From contig NZBI01000017.1 in assembly GCA_002687825.1 (NCBI GenBank), positions 1 through 57,964 of the forward strand: a stretch of DNA of 57,964 bases. The letters are read 5' to 3'. The notes below the pieces were generated by a model. It was not told the DNA's origin and did no database searches. It was given only the letters and a program-made list of their open reading frames with translations. The stretch comes from Nanobdellota archaeon (lineage in GTDB: Archaea; Nanobdellota; Nanobdellia; SCGC-AAA011-G17; ARS1403). Made by a program: the position numbers and the translations under genes. Below are positions 31,540-39,885 of this stretch, piece by piece. Position 1 is the first letter of the stretch. The number at the start of each line of letters is the position of its first letter.

Positions 31540-32100
31540 ATGAAGAAAGTGGATATATTTTTTGTTATTTTATTAGCAATAGGATTAGTTAGTTTTTACA
31601 ATGTGGAATTTAAGAACTCTACTGGAAATTATATTAGTAGTTGTTTTGATAGTGATGGAGGAATTGAACCTATGGTTGGAGGAAATGTTATTGGATTTGA
31701 TGAATCTGTTAAAAGAGATTTTTGTTTTGATGATAATACATTATATGAATATTTTTGTTTAGATGGAACTAGTAAGGGGTTAGTAGATGTTATTAAATGT
31801 GAGAATGGATGTGTTGATGAAGAAGGAAAAGCTAGATGTTTAGAGAAAGGAGAGGTAACATTGGGAGAACTTAAATTTAATGAATGTGATAATGGTTGTT
31901 ATTCTAAAGGAGTTTGCATTGATGTTGGTGTGAGAATTAACAATGGATTTTATTGTGATATTGATGAAGAATTAAATGTATTTGTTTTAGATGGTGATAC
32001 TTGTACTAATAATTTCGAGTGTAAAAGTAACTTATGTATAGCTAGTCAGTGTATTTCTGAGGAAGTTTTTGTTAAATTTTTAGAAAGCATTTCTGAGTAA
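31540..32100 (+). CDS. Secreted cysteine-rich protein (186 aa)
   Basis: An N-terminal membrane helix or signal (VDIFFVILLAIGLVSFY) is followed by an extracellular part with about 16 Cys residues arranged in short loops (CENGCVDEEGKARC, NECDNGCYSKGVC, TCTNNFECKSNLC), probably forming disulfides. No catalytic motif is seen. It resembles the small Cys-rich exported proteins common in DPANN genomes. The role is unknown. Confidence 0.7.
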   Translation: MKKVDIFFVILLAIGLVSFYNVEFKNSTGNYISSCFDSDGGIEPMVGGNVIGFDESVKRDFCFDDNTLYEYFCLDGTSKGLVDVIKCENGCVDEEGKARCLEKGEVTLGELKFNECDNGCYSKGVCIDVGVRINNGFYCDIDEELNVFVLDGDTCTNNFECKSNLCIASQCISEEVFVKFLESISE

Positions 32101-32132
32101 CTTTTTTAAACTTTGTCTTTAATAATTAAACT

Positions 32133-33878
32133 ATGGAATCTGAAGAGATAAGAAAAGGATTTATTGAGTTTTTTAAGAAGAAAAAACATAAAGAGATTAA
32201 AAACTCTAGTCTGATTCCTGAGAATGATCCTACAGTCTTGTTTACTACGGCTGGTATGCATCCTTTAGTGCCTTATTTGCTTGGAGAAAAACATCCTTTA
32301 GGGAAAAGACTTGTTAATATTCAGAGATGTATAAGAACTGGGGATATTGAAGATGTTGGTGATGAAACACATTTAACTTTCTTTGAAATGATGGGTAATT
32401 GGAGTTTAGGTGATTATTTTAAAGAAGAATCTATTAAAATGAGTTATGAATTTTTAGTAGATGTTTTAAAATTTGATAAAAATAAACTGGCTGTTAGTTG
32501 TTTTGAGGGAGATAAAGATGCTCCTAAAGATGAAGAAGCTGCAGATGCTTGGAGAAGAATAGGTATTTCTGAGAAGAGAATTGCTTTCTTGGATAAAAAT
32601 GAAAATTGGTGGGGCCCTGCTGGAGAAACTGGACCTTGTGGACCTGATTCTGAAATATTTTATTGGGTGGGAGATGAAGAAGTGCCTGAAGAATTTGATG
32701 TTAAAAATCCTAAATGGGTCGAAGTTTGGAATAATGTTTTTATGCAATATAATAAATTAAAAAGTGGAGAATTTGAGCCTTTAAAACAAAAAAATGTCGA
32801 TACTGGAATTGGTGTTGAGAGAACTGCAATGGTTTTGCAAAATAAAAAAATTATTTTTGATACGGATTTGTTTTTACCCATTTTAGAAATTATTAGAGAA
32901 AATTCTAAAAAAGATGACTTAAAATCTGAAAGAATTATTGCAGATCATTTGAAAGCTTCTGTATTTATATTAAATGAGAAAATAACTCCGAGTAATTTGG
33001 GACAGGGTTATGTTTTGAGAAGATTAATTAGGAGAGCTTTGAGATATTGTAAATTGATTGATGCTAAAGAAGATATTTGTGAAGAAATTGCTAAAATTGT
33101 TATTGAAATGTATAAAGATAGTTATGGACTGAAGAAGAATGAGATTTTTATTTTGAATGAATTAAAAAAAGAACAGGAGAAATTTAAGAAAACTTTAAAT
33201 AATGGATTAAAAGTTTTTGAAAGGGAAGTTAACAATTTGAAAGAGAAGTTTTTACCTGGTAAAATTGCTTTTACTTTATTCGCTAGTTACGGATTTCCTT
33301 TAGAGATGACTGTTGAATTGGCTGAAGAGAAAAAATTAGATGTTGATGAAGATGGTTTTTGGGATGAATTTAAGAAACATCAAGATTTGAGTAGAAAAGC
33401 TACTAAAGGAGTTTTTAAAAGTGGATTGGCAGATAAAAGTGATGAGACAACACAATTGCATACGGTTACTCATTTATTATTACAAGCTTTAAGAAATCAT
33501 ATAAACAATAAAATAGAACAGAGAGGGAGTAATATAACTTCTGAAAGATTAAGATTTGATTTTAATTTTGATAGGAAATTAACTGATGATGAACTTAGAA
33601 AATTAGAGAATGAAGTTAATGAAAAAATTCATGAAAAATTAGATGTTAAGAAAGAAGAGATGAGTATTGAGGAAGCTAAAGAAAAAGGAGCTACTGGAAT
33701 TTTTGAAGATAAATATGGAGAAGTTGTTAGCGTTTATTTTGTCGGAGATTATTCAAAAGAAATATGTGCTGGACCTCATGTTGAAAATACTTCTAAGATC
33801 AAAGGTAAATTTAAAATTGTTAAAGAAGAAAGTAGTAGTGCTGGAGTTAGAAGGATAAAAGGAATTTTAGAGAATTAA
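32133..33878 (+). CDS. alaS: Alanyl-tRNA synthetase, bacterial-like, lacking C-terminal domain
   Basis: A 581-aa class II synthetase. The N-terminus SEEIRKGFIEFFKKKKHKE starts directly in the catalytic core as in bacteria; archaeal AlaRS has an extra N-terminal domain. Motif 2/3 regions (GDETHLTFFEMMGNWSLGDY, DTGIGVERTAMVLQ) are intact, and the editing site is complete: HTVTH at 443-447 and C545-AGP-H549. It ends after the editing domain, so the C-Ala oligomerisation domain (about 250-300 residues) is absent and no separate gene for it is seen here. Confidence 0.93.
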   Translation: MESEEIRKGFIEFFKKKKHKEIKNSSLIPENDPTVLFTTAGMHPLVPYLLGEKHPLGKRLVNIQRCIRTGDIEDVGDETHLTFFEMMGNWSLGDYFKEESIKMSYEFLVDVLKFDKNKLAVSCFEGDKDAPKDEEAADAWRRIGISEKRIAFLDKNENWWGPAGETGPCGPDSEIFYWVGDEEVPEEFDVKNPKWVEVWNNVFMQYNKLKSGEFEPLKQKNVDTGIGVERTAMVLQNKKIIFDTDLFLPILEIIRENSKKDDLKSERIIADHLKASVFILNEKITPSNLGQGYVLRRLIRRALRYCKLIDAKEDICEEIAKIVIEMYKDSYGLKKNEIFILNELKKEQEKFKKTLNNGLKVFEREVNNLKEKFLPGKIAFTLFASYGFPLEMTVELAEEKKLDVDEDGFWDEFKKHQDLSRKATKGVFKSGLADKSDETTQLHTVTHLLLQALRNHINNKIEQRGSNITSERLRFDFNFDRKLTDDELRKLENEVNEKIHEKLDVKKEEMSIEEAKEKGATGIFEDKYGEVVSVYFVGDYSKEICAGPHVENTSKIKGKFKIVKEESSSAGVRRIKGILEN

Positions 33879-34330
33879 AGTTTACCCATTTTTTCTTTTA
33901 GTTTTTCTATATCAAAGTCGAATTCATCTTTTTGTTCAAATGGGTTTTCATTTTGTTCTGTTGTTCTCACCATTTTCTTTTCTTGTTCTTGCACTTTTTC
34001 GATTTCTGTTTTAACTGTTCTTCTTAATTGTTTTTCAGATTCTTTTTGAACATGTATTCCAATTTCACTTGGGTGTGGCATCACATCTTCTAAATGAACT
34101 ATGTGTTCTCTCATTTCTTTGCACATTTTTCTTAAATCTACTTTTAATTTATTTTTTCTCTTTTTTAAGTGTCTAATGTTATTTAGAATTTTTAAATTTT
34201 CAATAGATAGTATGCTTGTCTCTAGAATAGTTTTTCTTACTAGTACTGGAGATTTAACTTGAGCATGAACTATCTTAGGTTTCCTTCGTACTGGAGTAGC
34301 TCTTTTTCTTGTTTGTTTTTTCCGCGGCAT
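33875..34330 (-). CDS. Hypothetical coiled-coil protein with basic N-terminus
   Basis: A 151-aa protein beginning with a strongly basic stretch (MPRKKQTRKRATPVRRKPK), then helices predicted as coiled coil (IENLKILNNIRHLKKRKNKL), then an acidic end (FEQKDEFDFDIEKLKEKMGK). It abuts the gene at 34331-34723 with no gap, so they are an operon and probably partners. It overlaps the alaS stop by 4 nt on the other strand. No family is recognised. Confidence 0.6.
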   Translation of the reverse strand: MPRKKQTRKRATPVRRKPKIVHAQVKSPVLVRKTILETSILSIENLKILNNIRHLKKRKNKLKVDLRKMCKEMREHIVHLEDVMPHPSEIGIHVQKESEKQLRRTVKTEIEKVQEQEKKMVRTTEQNENPFEQKDEFDFDIEKLKEKMGKL

Positions 34331-34723
34331 TTAAACCTCAAATAGATTGTTGTCTACTACAGATAGTTTTTCTTTTACTTCTTCTATGTTAGATTGCCAC
34401 TCTGCGAATTCTGCATCTTCTTGCTTTTTTAATTCGTTTAATTCGTTTAGAATTGCTTGAGAAGTTTTTAATTTCTCTTTGATCATATCTAAAGTATCTA
34501 TAGCTTCTTTGTATTTGTCTATTTGTACAAAAATTGCTTTATCTTCTTCCATTGCTGGTTTTGACTCTGGAAACAGAGGTTTTGAAACAGCGCTTTTTAT
34601 GCTATCTGAGGAAGAAGGAAATGATGGTTCATAACTAGGAAACGACGGTTCTGATAAGCCTGGAAATGTAGGCGGTTTAATTTTTTCTTTAAAATCTTCT
34701 TTCTTTTTACCAAATAATCCCAT
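34331..34723 (-). CDS. Hypothetical protein with MGLFGKKK start and coiled coil
   Basis: About 130 aa from the ATG at 34723; an AGGAGG ribosome site 9 nt upstream favours this over a GTG three codons earlier. The first 60 residues are Pro/Ser/Phe-rich with SEPSFPSYEPSFPSS, probably disordered. Residues about 65-130 form a coiled coil. No family is recognised; it is translated with the preceding coiled-coil partner. Confidence 0.6.
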   Translation of the reverse strand: MGLFGKKKEDFKEKIKPPTFPGLSEPSFPSYEPSFPSSSDSIKSAVSKPLFPESKPAMEEDKAIFVQIDKYKEAIDTLDMIKEKLKTSQAILNELNELKKQEDAEFAEWQSNIEEVKEKLSVVDNNLFEV

Positions 34724-34788
34724 TACGGACACCTCCTCTTTTTATGTGTAAATAATCACTTTAGTATAAAAATGTTTTCTTATTATTC

Positions 34789-35577
34789 TTGTGTAGTAAA
34801 ATAGCAAAATCGAAAGTTTTTTTAAGGCATATGTTAAAAATTAAAGGAATGGGTTTAGATACAGAGACAGTTGCAGACTTAGTTGAAGAGATTGCAGGAA
34901 AGGATGTTATAGAACTAGTTGAATTGATTAAGGGTAAAGAGCATGTTAGTGAGTTCAAAATTGCTGATAAACTAGGAGTTACTGTTAATCAAGTTCGAAA
35001 TATGTTATATAGATTATATTCTTATAATTTAGTTTCTTTTATTCGTAAAAAAGATAAGAAGAAAGGTTGGTATATTTATTATTGGACTTTCGATCAAAAA
35101 AAAGGTTATGATTTATTTTTAAAAATTAAGAAAGAGAAGTTGGAACTTTTGAAAAAAAGACTAGAAAACGAAACCCAAAAAAGTTATTTTGCATGTCCAA
35201 ATGAATGTATTAGATTAAATTTGGAAAATTCTATGGAATATGATTTTAAATGTCCCGATTGTGGAAATGTTTTGGATCAAGAGGATAATTCTAGAAGAGT
35301 TTCTGCTTTGGAAAGAGAAATTACTGAGACAAATAGACAAATAGAGAAACCTTATGTTGAAGATAAACCCAAAAGGAAACCTAGGAAAAAACCAGTTAAA
35401 AGAAAACCTGCAAAAAAGAAAGCTACTCCTAAAAGAAAACCAGCTAAAAAGAAAGCAGTTAAGAGAAAACCTCCTAGAAAAAAGCCTGTTAAAAAAGCTA
35501 CTTCTAAATCTAAAACACCTAAGAAAAAACCTAAAACGAAAAGAAAGCCAGCTAAAAGAAAATCAAGATCCAAATAA
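34789..35577 (+). CDS. tfe: Transcription factor E (TFE-alpha) with histone-H1-like tail
   Basis: A 262-aa protein. A winged helix (about residues 35-95, with KIADKLGVTVNQVRNMLYRL) and a zinc ribbon (CPNEC ... CPDC, about 140-166) match archaeal TFE, which stabilises the open promoter complex. After residue ~190 it continues with ~70 residues that are almost only Lys, Pro, Arg, Ala and Thr (KRKPAKKKA-type repeats), resembling histone H1 tails; typical TFE ends before this. The TTG at 34789 is about 22 nt after a TATA box (AGTATAAAA, 34763-34771), which suggests a leaderless start; an ATG at 34831 is the alternative. Confidence 0.9.
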   Translation: MCSKIAKSKVFLRHMLKIKGMGLDTETVADLVEEIAGKDVIELVELIKGKEHVSEFKIADKLGVTVNQVRNMLYRLYSYNLVSFIRKKDKKKGWYIYYWTFDQKKGYDLFLKIKKEKLELLKKRLENETQKSYFACPNECIRLNLENSMEYDFKCPDCGNVLDQEDNSRRVSALEREITETNRQIEKPYVEDKPKRKPRKKPVKRKPAKKKATPKRKPAKKKAVKRKPPRKKPVKKATSKSKTPKKKPKTKRKPAKRKSRSK

Positions 35578-36093
35578 TACTTTTGCTCCATCTAATGGAC
35601 CGAAGGGAATCATGTTGAAAGCTAATAAAATTAAATTTATTCTTTTTGTTAAATGAAGAACTATTAATTGTCTTTCACTTAAGTTTTTAATTTTTTTTAG
35701 TAAAATTGTTGCTATTAAGAACAATAATAAATTAGCTAAAGGTCCTGCGAATGCTATCAATCTAAATTGGAAATCATTAGCTATTGGTGGGATTGAGACA
35801 AAACCTGGAGCTATGATTAAAAAGGGAGAGTTGATTAGTTTTAAGAAAACTCCAATTAATAGTCCTGGGGTGAAGATATGAAATGTTGCTTCGTGTCCAA
35901 AAGACATTGCGAAGATTTTATGGAATAACTCATGGAAAAAAACTGCAGGAGATGTTGCTAGTAATGATGTTTTAAAATTTCCAAAATTAAATCTAGAATA
36001 TAAAGTTCTTGGTGAAAAATTTGAAGTGAATATATATGCTATTGCGATTATTAGAATTATAAAATCAATTACTTCTCTTAGAGTAAGGATCAT
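35563..36093 (-). CDS. M50-type membrane zinc metalloprotease
   Basis: A 176-aa polytopic membrane protein with the zinc motif HELFH (in AVFFHELFHKIFAM, near residues 54-58) and a second metal-binding segment IPFGPLDGAKV close to the C-terminus. It lacks a PDZ domain and is much shorter than the site-2 protease at 7212-8453. It overlaps the end of tfe by 15 nt and the next gene by 4 nt. The substrate is unknown. Confidence 0.85.
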   Translation of the reverse strand: MILTLREVIDFIILIIAIAYIFTSNFSPRTLYSRFNFGNFKTSLLATSPAVFFHELFHKIFAMSFGHEATFHIFTPGLLIGVFLKLINSPFLIIAPGFVSIPPIANDFQFRLIAFAGPLANLLLFLIATILLKKIKNLSERQLIVLHLTKRINLILLAFNMIPFGPLDGAKVLFGS

Positions 36094-36464
36094 TTTTTAG
36101 AGTAAATTGTTATCATCTGGCTAGAAATTAGATGCAAGTCTATCATATATAGTGCCATTAGTTTAGATGTTACCGCAATCGCTATTAAGAAAATTGTTGA
36201 CCCTATCAGGCTTGATAATTTTATGATATTTGCTGAAAAACTTTCAAATCCAGGAACTACTGAGATAACTGCGGACGTAATAGAAGAATATAATAAAACC
36301 AATGAAATTATTCTTACTGTTTCTATAGATCTTAATTTGTAACCTGTGAATTTTAGTTTTTTGTGTAGTTCCTTTATCTTTTTGGTATTTTTTCTTGGGT
36401 TTTCTTCTTCTAATTTTTCTATGTATTTGAGAACTCTTTGGTATCTACTAAGTCCCTTTATCAT
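36090..36464 (-). CDS. Hypothetical membrane protein (124 aa)
   Basis: A basic, helical N-terminal segment (about residues 1-47, RYQRVLKYIEKLEEENPRKN) precedes two membrane helices (about 50-70 and 78-105). It overlaps the M50 protease start by 4 nt (ATGA), so the two are translated together. It may be a partner or substrate adaptor of that protease. No family is recognised. Confidence 0.6.
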   Translation of the reverse strand: MIKGLSRYQRVLKYIEKLEEENPRKNTKKIKELHKKLKFTGYKLRSIETVRIISLVLLYSSITSAVISVVPGFESFSANIIKLSSLIGSTIFLIAIAVTSKLMALYMIDLHLISSQMITIYSKK

Positions 36465-36506
36465 ATTTCCATATTATATTATTTTATATAAAAGACTTTT
36501 GGAAAA

Positions 36507-37469
36507 CTATATGTTTTCTAATAAATCAGAAATTGCTTTTTTTGGTTCTTTGTTCTTATAAAGGATTAAATAGACTTGTTCTGTTAATGGCATCTTTAAG
36601 TTTCTTTCCTTACTGATTTCGTAAATTGCTTTTGTTGTTGTGATTCCTTCTGCTATCATATTTTCTATTTTTATGTCTTGTAATTTTTTATTTCTTGCTA
36701 ATTGTAACCCTACAGATCTATTTCTGCTATGTTTACTGCTACATGTTGTTATTAAATCTCCAATTCCAGCTAGGCCGTAGCAAGTTGAACTTTCTGCTCC
36801 AAATAGGTTTCCAAATTCTTTTAGTTCTTCTAAACCTAGAGTTATTATTGCGCTCTTTGCATTCTCTCCTAGATCTAATCCCTTGCAAATTCCTACTGCT
36901 ATTGCTGTTGTGTTCTTTAAAGCTCCGCATGTTTCAGTGCCTGCTATGTCTTCACTTGGGAAAACTTTTAGATAACTTGTTGAGAATAGATTCGATAGTT
37001 CTTTGGCTAATTTTAAATCTTTAGAAGCTAAAGTTGTGGCTGCTGGGAGTTCTTTTACTATCTCTTCAGAATGATTTGGTCCGGATAAAACTGCAAAAGG
37101 TAAAGATCCAAGTTCTTCTTTTACCACTTCACTCATTCTTTTGTAAGTATTTAATTCTAGACCTTTTGATACACTTAAAATAGGAATTGTTATTTTTGGA
37201 AGTTTTTTTATTACATCTCGGAAATATGCACTTGGTACTGCAACTATGATTAAAGAAGAGTCTTCTATAACTTTGGATATTTCATTTGAGGGAATTATGT
37301 TTTCTGGAAGTTTTACATTTGGCACATAAGCTTTATTTTCTCTTTCCCTTTCTATTTCTTCTGCTAGTTCTTTTCTTCTGCACCACAAAGAAACTTCATA
37401 ACCCTTTTTTCCTAATAGGATTGCAATTGTTGTTCCCCAACTTCCTGCCCCTAAAATTGATATCTTCAT
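36507..37469 (-). CDS. gpsA: NAD(P)-dependent glycerol-3-phosphate dehydrogenase
   Basis: A 320-aa enzyme of the bacterial/eukaryotic GpsA family reducing dihydroxyacetone phosphate to sn-glycerol-3-phosphate. The Rossmann loop GAGSWGT is at residues 7-13, substrate-binding segments VSKGLE and LSGPNHSEEI follow, and the catalytic Lys lies in TCGALKNTTAIAVG. Archaea normally make their lipids from glycerol-1-phosphate, so this gene is unusual and probably acquired from bacteria. It diverges from the Nre gene across the shared 22-bp element. Confidence 0.95.
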   Translation of the reverse strand: MKISILGAGSWGTTIAILLGKKGYEVSLWCRRKELAEEIERERENKAYVPNVKLPENIIPSNEISKVIEDSSLIIVAVPSAYFRDVIKKLPKITIPILSVSKGLELNTYKRMSEVVKEELGSLPFAVLSGPNHSEEIVKELPAATTLASKDLKLAKELSNLFSTSYLKVFPSEDIAGTETCGALKNTTAIAVGICKGLDLGENAKSAIITLGLEELKEFGNLFGAESSTCYGLAGIGDLITTCSSKHSRNRSVGLQLARNKKLQDIKIENMIAEGITTTKAIYEISKERNLKMPLTEQVYLILYKNKEPKKAISDLLENI

Positions 37470-37510
37470 GCTTAGTTTTTGGATTATTTTCCTTTATAAA
37501 TTCTTTTACT

Positions 37511-37532
37511 CGACATACTCGCCATACCCCCG
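37511..37532 (+). promoter_or_regulatory. Shared 22-bp upstream element, copy 4 (before the Nre repair gene)
   Basis: Here the element is read from the minus strand (plus strand CGACATACTC then GCCATACCCCCG), because its gene lies on the plus strand. It is 7 nt upstream of the TATA-like TTTATAG (37540-37546), which is 21 nt from the ATG at 37568. Orientation relative to the gene is the same as in the other four copies. Confidence 0.74.
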
Positions 37533-37567
37533 TAAAGCATTTATAGTGTGGTTTGGTGATATTTAGT

Positions 37568-38767
37568 ATGGAGGGATATTATTGTAAATCTTGTAAAGGT
37601 TGGCATCCTAGGTTTTATGGTAGTGATTACTGCCCTTTGCAGAAACAGTTTAAACTATTTCAAACTAAAGATATTAATGTGAGTTTTTCAGGGGCAAGTC
37701 CGCCAGATATTTTCGTTGGTAAATGGGGTTATCCTAATGTTTTTAGTGGAATATTAAGTCCTGTGGGACATGATGAAAATTCTAAAGGTATGAGTGATCC
37801 TGAAGAATGGTTTAAGAATAAATTAAGTTCTGATGATATTTTGCTTAGAAGAAGTAGTTTAGTTTATTCTAGGTTTGAGAATAGTATTAAAAATCCTAAT
37901 TCTAAATTGAATGATGTGATGCAAGAAGTTTCTATGGCTTCTAAAGCTTGTGATGTCGAATTTAATTTGAAAAAGGCTCCTAAGATAAGAGTTAACACTA
38001 GTGTTGTTACTAATCCTTTGGGGAATGTTGCTCCTTTGAGAAAGGCTAAGATTAGTGGAAATGTTAAAGTTGCTAAGAAAGTTGATTATTTTGTTGATGA
38101 TCATCATTTGAAAGCTGAAAATGCAATTGTTGATTTACATAAGTTTGGATTTAGTGTTAGTTCTATGATTAAATTGTTAAGTTCTGGTTTATTGGGGATA
38201 AAAAAACAAAGGAAATTAGTTCCTTCACGTTGGAGTACTACTGCTGTGGATGATATGGTTTCTAAGAATTTGCTTAAGAAAGTAAAAGAATATAATTGGA
38301 TTAATGACTTTTATGTTTTTAGTGACGAATATTTAGGAAACCATTATGAAATATTATTATTGCCTAGAAGTTGGAGTTTTGAGGTTATAGAAAGTAAAGT
38401 TGGAGTGGATAAATATTGGCAGGATTCTGAAATTAATTTTAAAAGAAAAAAATATGCTAGTGATGTAACTGGAGCATATTATGCGAATAGATTAGCTGTT
38501 GTTGAATTTTTAAATAAAATAAAAAAACAAGCTAGTGTTATATTTTTTAGAGAGATTAAAGATTATGAAGTTCCTTTAGGAATTGGTATTTTAAGAGAAG
38601 TTTCAAGAAATGCTTTTACTCAAAGAGTAAGAAGATTTAATAATTTGAAAGAAGCTTTGGAAGATATGCAAAGTAGACTTAAAACCCATATTAGTAAATA
38701 TACTGCTAGAAGTAATGTGATAGAAGAATATAAAAAACAAAGTAGCTTAAGGGAATTTATTCTGTAA
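37568..38767 (+). CDS. nreA: DNA-repair protein of the archaeal Nre family
   Basis: About 399 aa from the ATG at 37568, which sits 21 nt after its TATA box. An N-terminal zinc knuckle (CKSCKGWHP ... CPL), the central KLVPSRWSTTAVDD (from residue ~216) typical of NreA/NreB, and a C-terminal PCNA-interacting motif QSSLREFIL at the very end support the call. In Haloferax, NreA is needed for resistance to mitomycin C and acts with PCNA. It follows the shared 22-bp element, so it may be co-regulated with the three endonucleases. The gene symbol rests on family resemblance only. Confidence 0.85.
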   Translation: MEGYYCKSCKGWHPRFYGSDYCPLQKQFKLFQTKDINVSFSGASPPDIFVGKWGYPNVFSGILSPVGHDENSKGMSDPEEWFKNKLSSDDILLRRSSLVYSRFENSIKNPNSKLNDVMQEVSMASKACDVEFNLKKAPKIRVNTSVVTNPLGNVAPLRKAKISGNVKVAKKVDYFVDDHHLKAENAIVDLHKFGFSVSSMIKLLSSGLLGIKKQRKLVPSRWSTTAVDDMVSKNLLKKVKEYNWINDFYVFSDEYLGNHYEILLLPRSWSFEVIESKVGVDKYWQDSEINFKRKKYASDVTGAYYANRLAVVEFLNKIKKQASVIFFREIKDYEVPLGIGILREVSRNAFTQRVRRFNNLKEALEDMQSRLKTHISKYTARSNVIEEYKKQSSLREFIL

Positions 38768-38930
38768 ATCCTAATAAGATGAATATTAATCCAACAAAGA
38801 TTACACCTAGGCCGAATGAACCTTTAATTATTGTCCATAAAGATGTTAAGTTGCTTGGCCAAGCTATGTATGTATAAAGTCCTATTAGTACTATTAATAA
38901 TCCTAAAATTAATTTTAAGTATTTATCCAT
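38757..38930 (-). CDS. Small two-helix membrane protein (57 aa)
   Basis: ATG at 38930, TAA at 38757-38759, overlapping the end of the Nre gene by 11 nt. Two membrane helices (LKLILGLLIVLIGLYTYIAW and GLGVIFVGLIFILLGF) are joined by the loop PSNLTSLWTIIKG. The compact hairpin with a Trp-Pro turn looks like a conserved small DPANN membrane protein. The function is unknown. Confidence 0.65.
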   Translation of the reverse strand: MDKYLKLILGLLIVLIGLYTYIAWPSNLTSLWTIIKGSFGLGVIFVGLIFILLGFTE

Positions 38931-39033
38931 TTTAGTTAAAAATTAGAATATAAATTTATAAACATTATTGTGATTGAAAGAAACTTTTGTAGCATTTACT
39001 AACTAAAAATTTATATAATCCTGATAGTTCTTA

Positions 39034-39885
39034 ATGGTCATGATAGTAATTGGGATGAGTAATTCTAAATTGTTGGCTAGAGATATTGCTAGAAAATTAA
39101 ATGTAGAGTATTTTGATTTAGATTTGAGGCATAGTGTTGATGGAGAGATGCATATGAAGTTTAGCGAAAATGTTGAAGGTAGGAGAGTATTATTAGTTCA
39201 GAGTTTTTATCCTCATCAGAATAATGCTTTAGTTGAAGTTCTATTTGCTGCGAACCATGCTAGGGATTTAAATGCTAAAGAAATAATTTTAGTTGCTCCT
39301 TATTTGTCTTATTTAAGAGAAGATGTTAGGAAAGAGAAAAATGAATGTGTTAGCATTACAATTTTAGGTGAAATTTTAAGCGGTGCTGTGGATTCTATTA
39401 TTAGCGTGGATCCTCATGTTAGAGATTTAAATAAACATTTTTCAATACCTGTTTATTCAGTAAATGCTGGTGAATTGATAAAAGCGTATGTTAAAAATAA
39501 TTATAATGGGGTTGTTGTAGTAGGACCTGATGAGAATTCTAGAAACTTAGTTACTGGATTAGGAGAGAGATTTTTTGTTTTGGATAAGAAAAGAAAAGAT
39601 GAGTTTAATGTTAAATTTAGTAAAGGGTATAACTTAGAAAATAAAAAAGTTGTTTTAATTGATGATGTGGCTATTACTGGTGGAACTTTAATACAAGCAA
39701 TTAAATATTTGGATTTAAAAGATGTTGATTGTTTTGTTATACATCCTGTTTTTTCAGGTGGTGCTTTGAAAGAATTAGAGAAACATGCTAATGTGATTAG
39801 TTGTAATACAATTGATAATGATAGTAATAAAATTGATGTAAGTGGAATAATTGCAAGGAAGATAAAAGATGAATGGGGATCATGA
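39034..39885 (+). CDS. prs: Ribose-phosphate pyrophosphokinase (PRPP synthetase)
   Basis: A 283-aa archaeal class enzyme making PRPP for nucleotide synthesis. It has the HSVDGEMHMKF region, the flexible-loop segment YLSYLREDVRKEK, the ribose-phosphate/PRPP loop VVLIDDVAITGGT, and the metal-binding SVDPHV. All are intact. The ATG at 39040 is equally possible, given the TATA box at 39010-39019. Its last 17 nt overlap the MFS transporter gene. Confidence 0.92.
   Translation: MVMIVIGMSNSKLLARDIARKLNVEYFDLDLRHSVDGEMHMKFSENVEGRRVLLVQSFYPHQNNALVEVLFAANHARDLNAKEIILVAPYLSYLREDVRKEKNECVSITILGEILSGAVDSIISVDPHVRDLNKHFSIPVYSVNAGELIKAYVKNNYNGVVVVGPDENSRNLVTGLGERFFVLDKKRKDEFNVKFSKGYNLENKKVVLIDDVAITGGTLIQAIKYLDLKDVDCFVIHPVFSGGALKELEKHANVISCNTIDNDSNKIDVSGIIARKIKDEWGS

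Noticed and set aside
35352-35656. Open frames on both strands over the TFE tail
   Set aside because: They arise from the repetitive Lys/Pro/Ala codons of the TFE tail and have no promoter or ribosome site.
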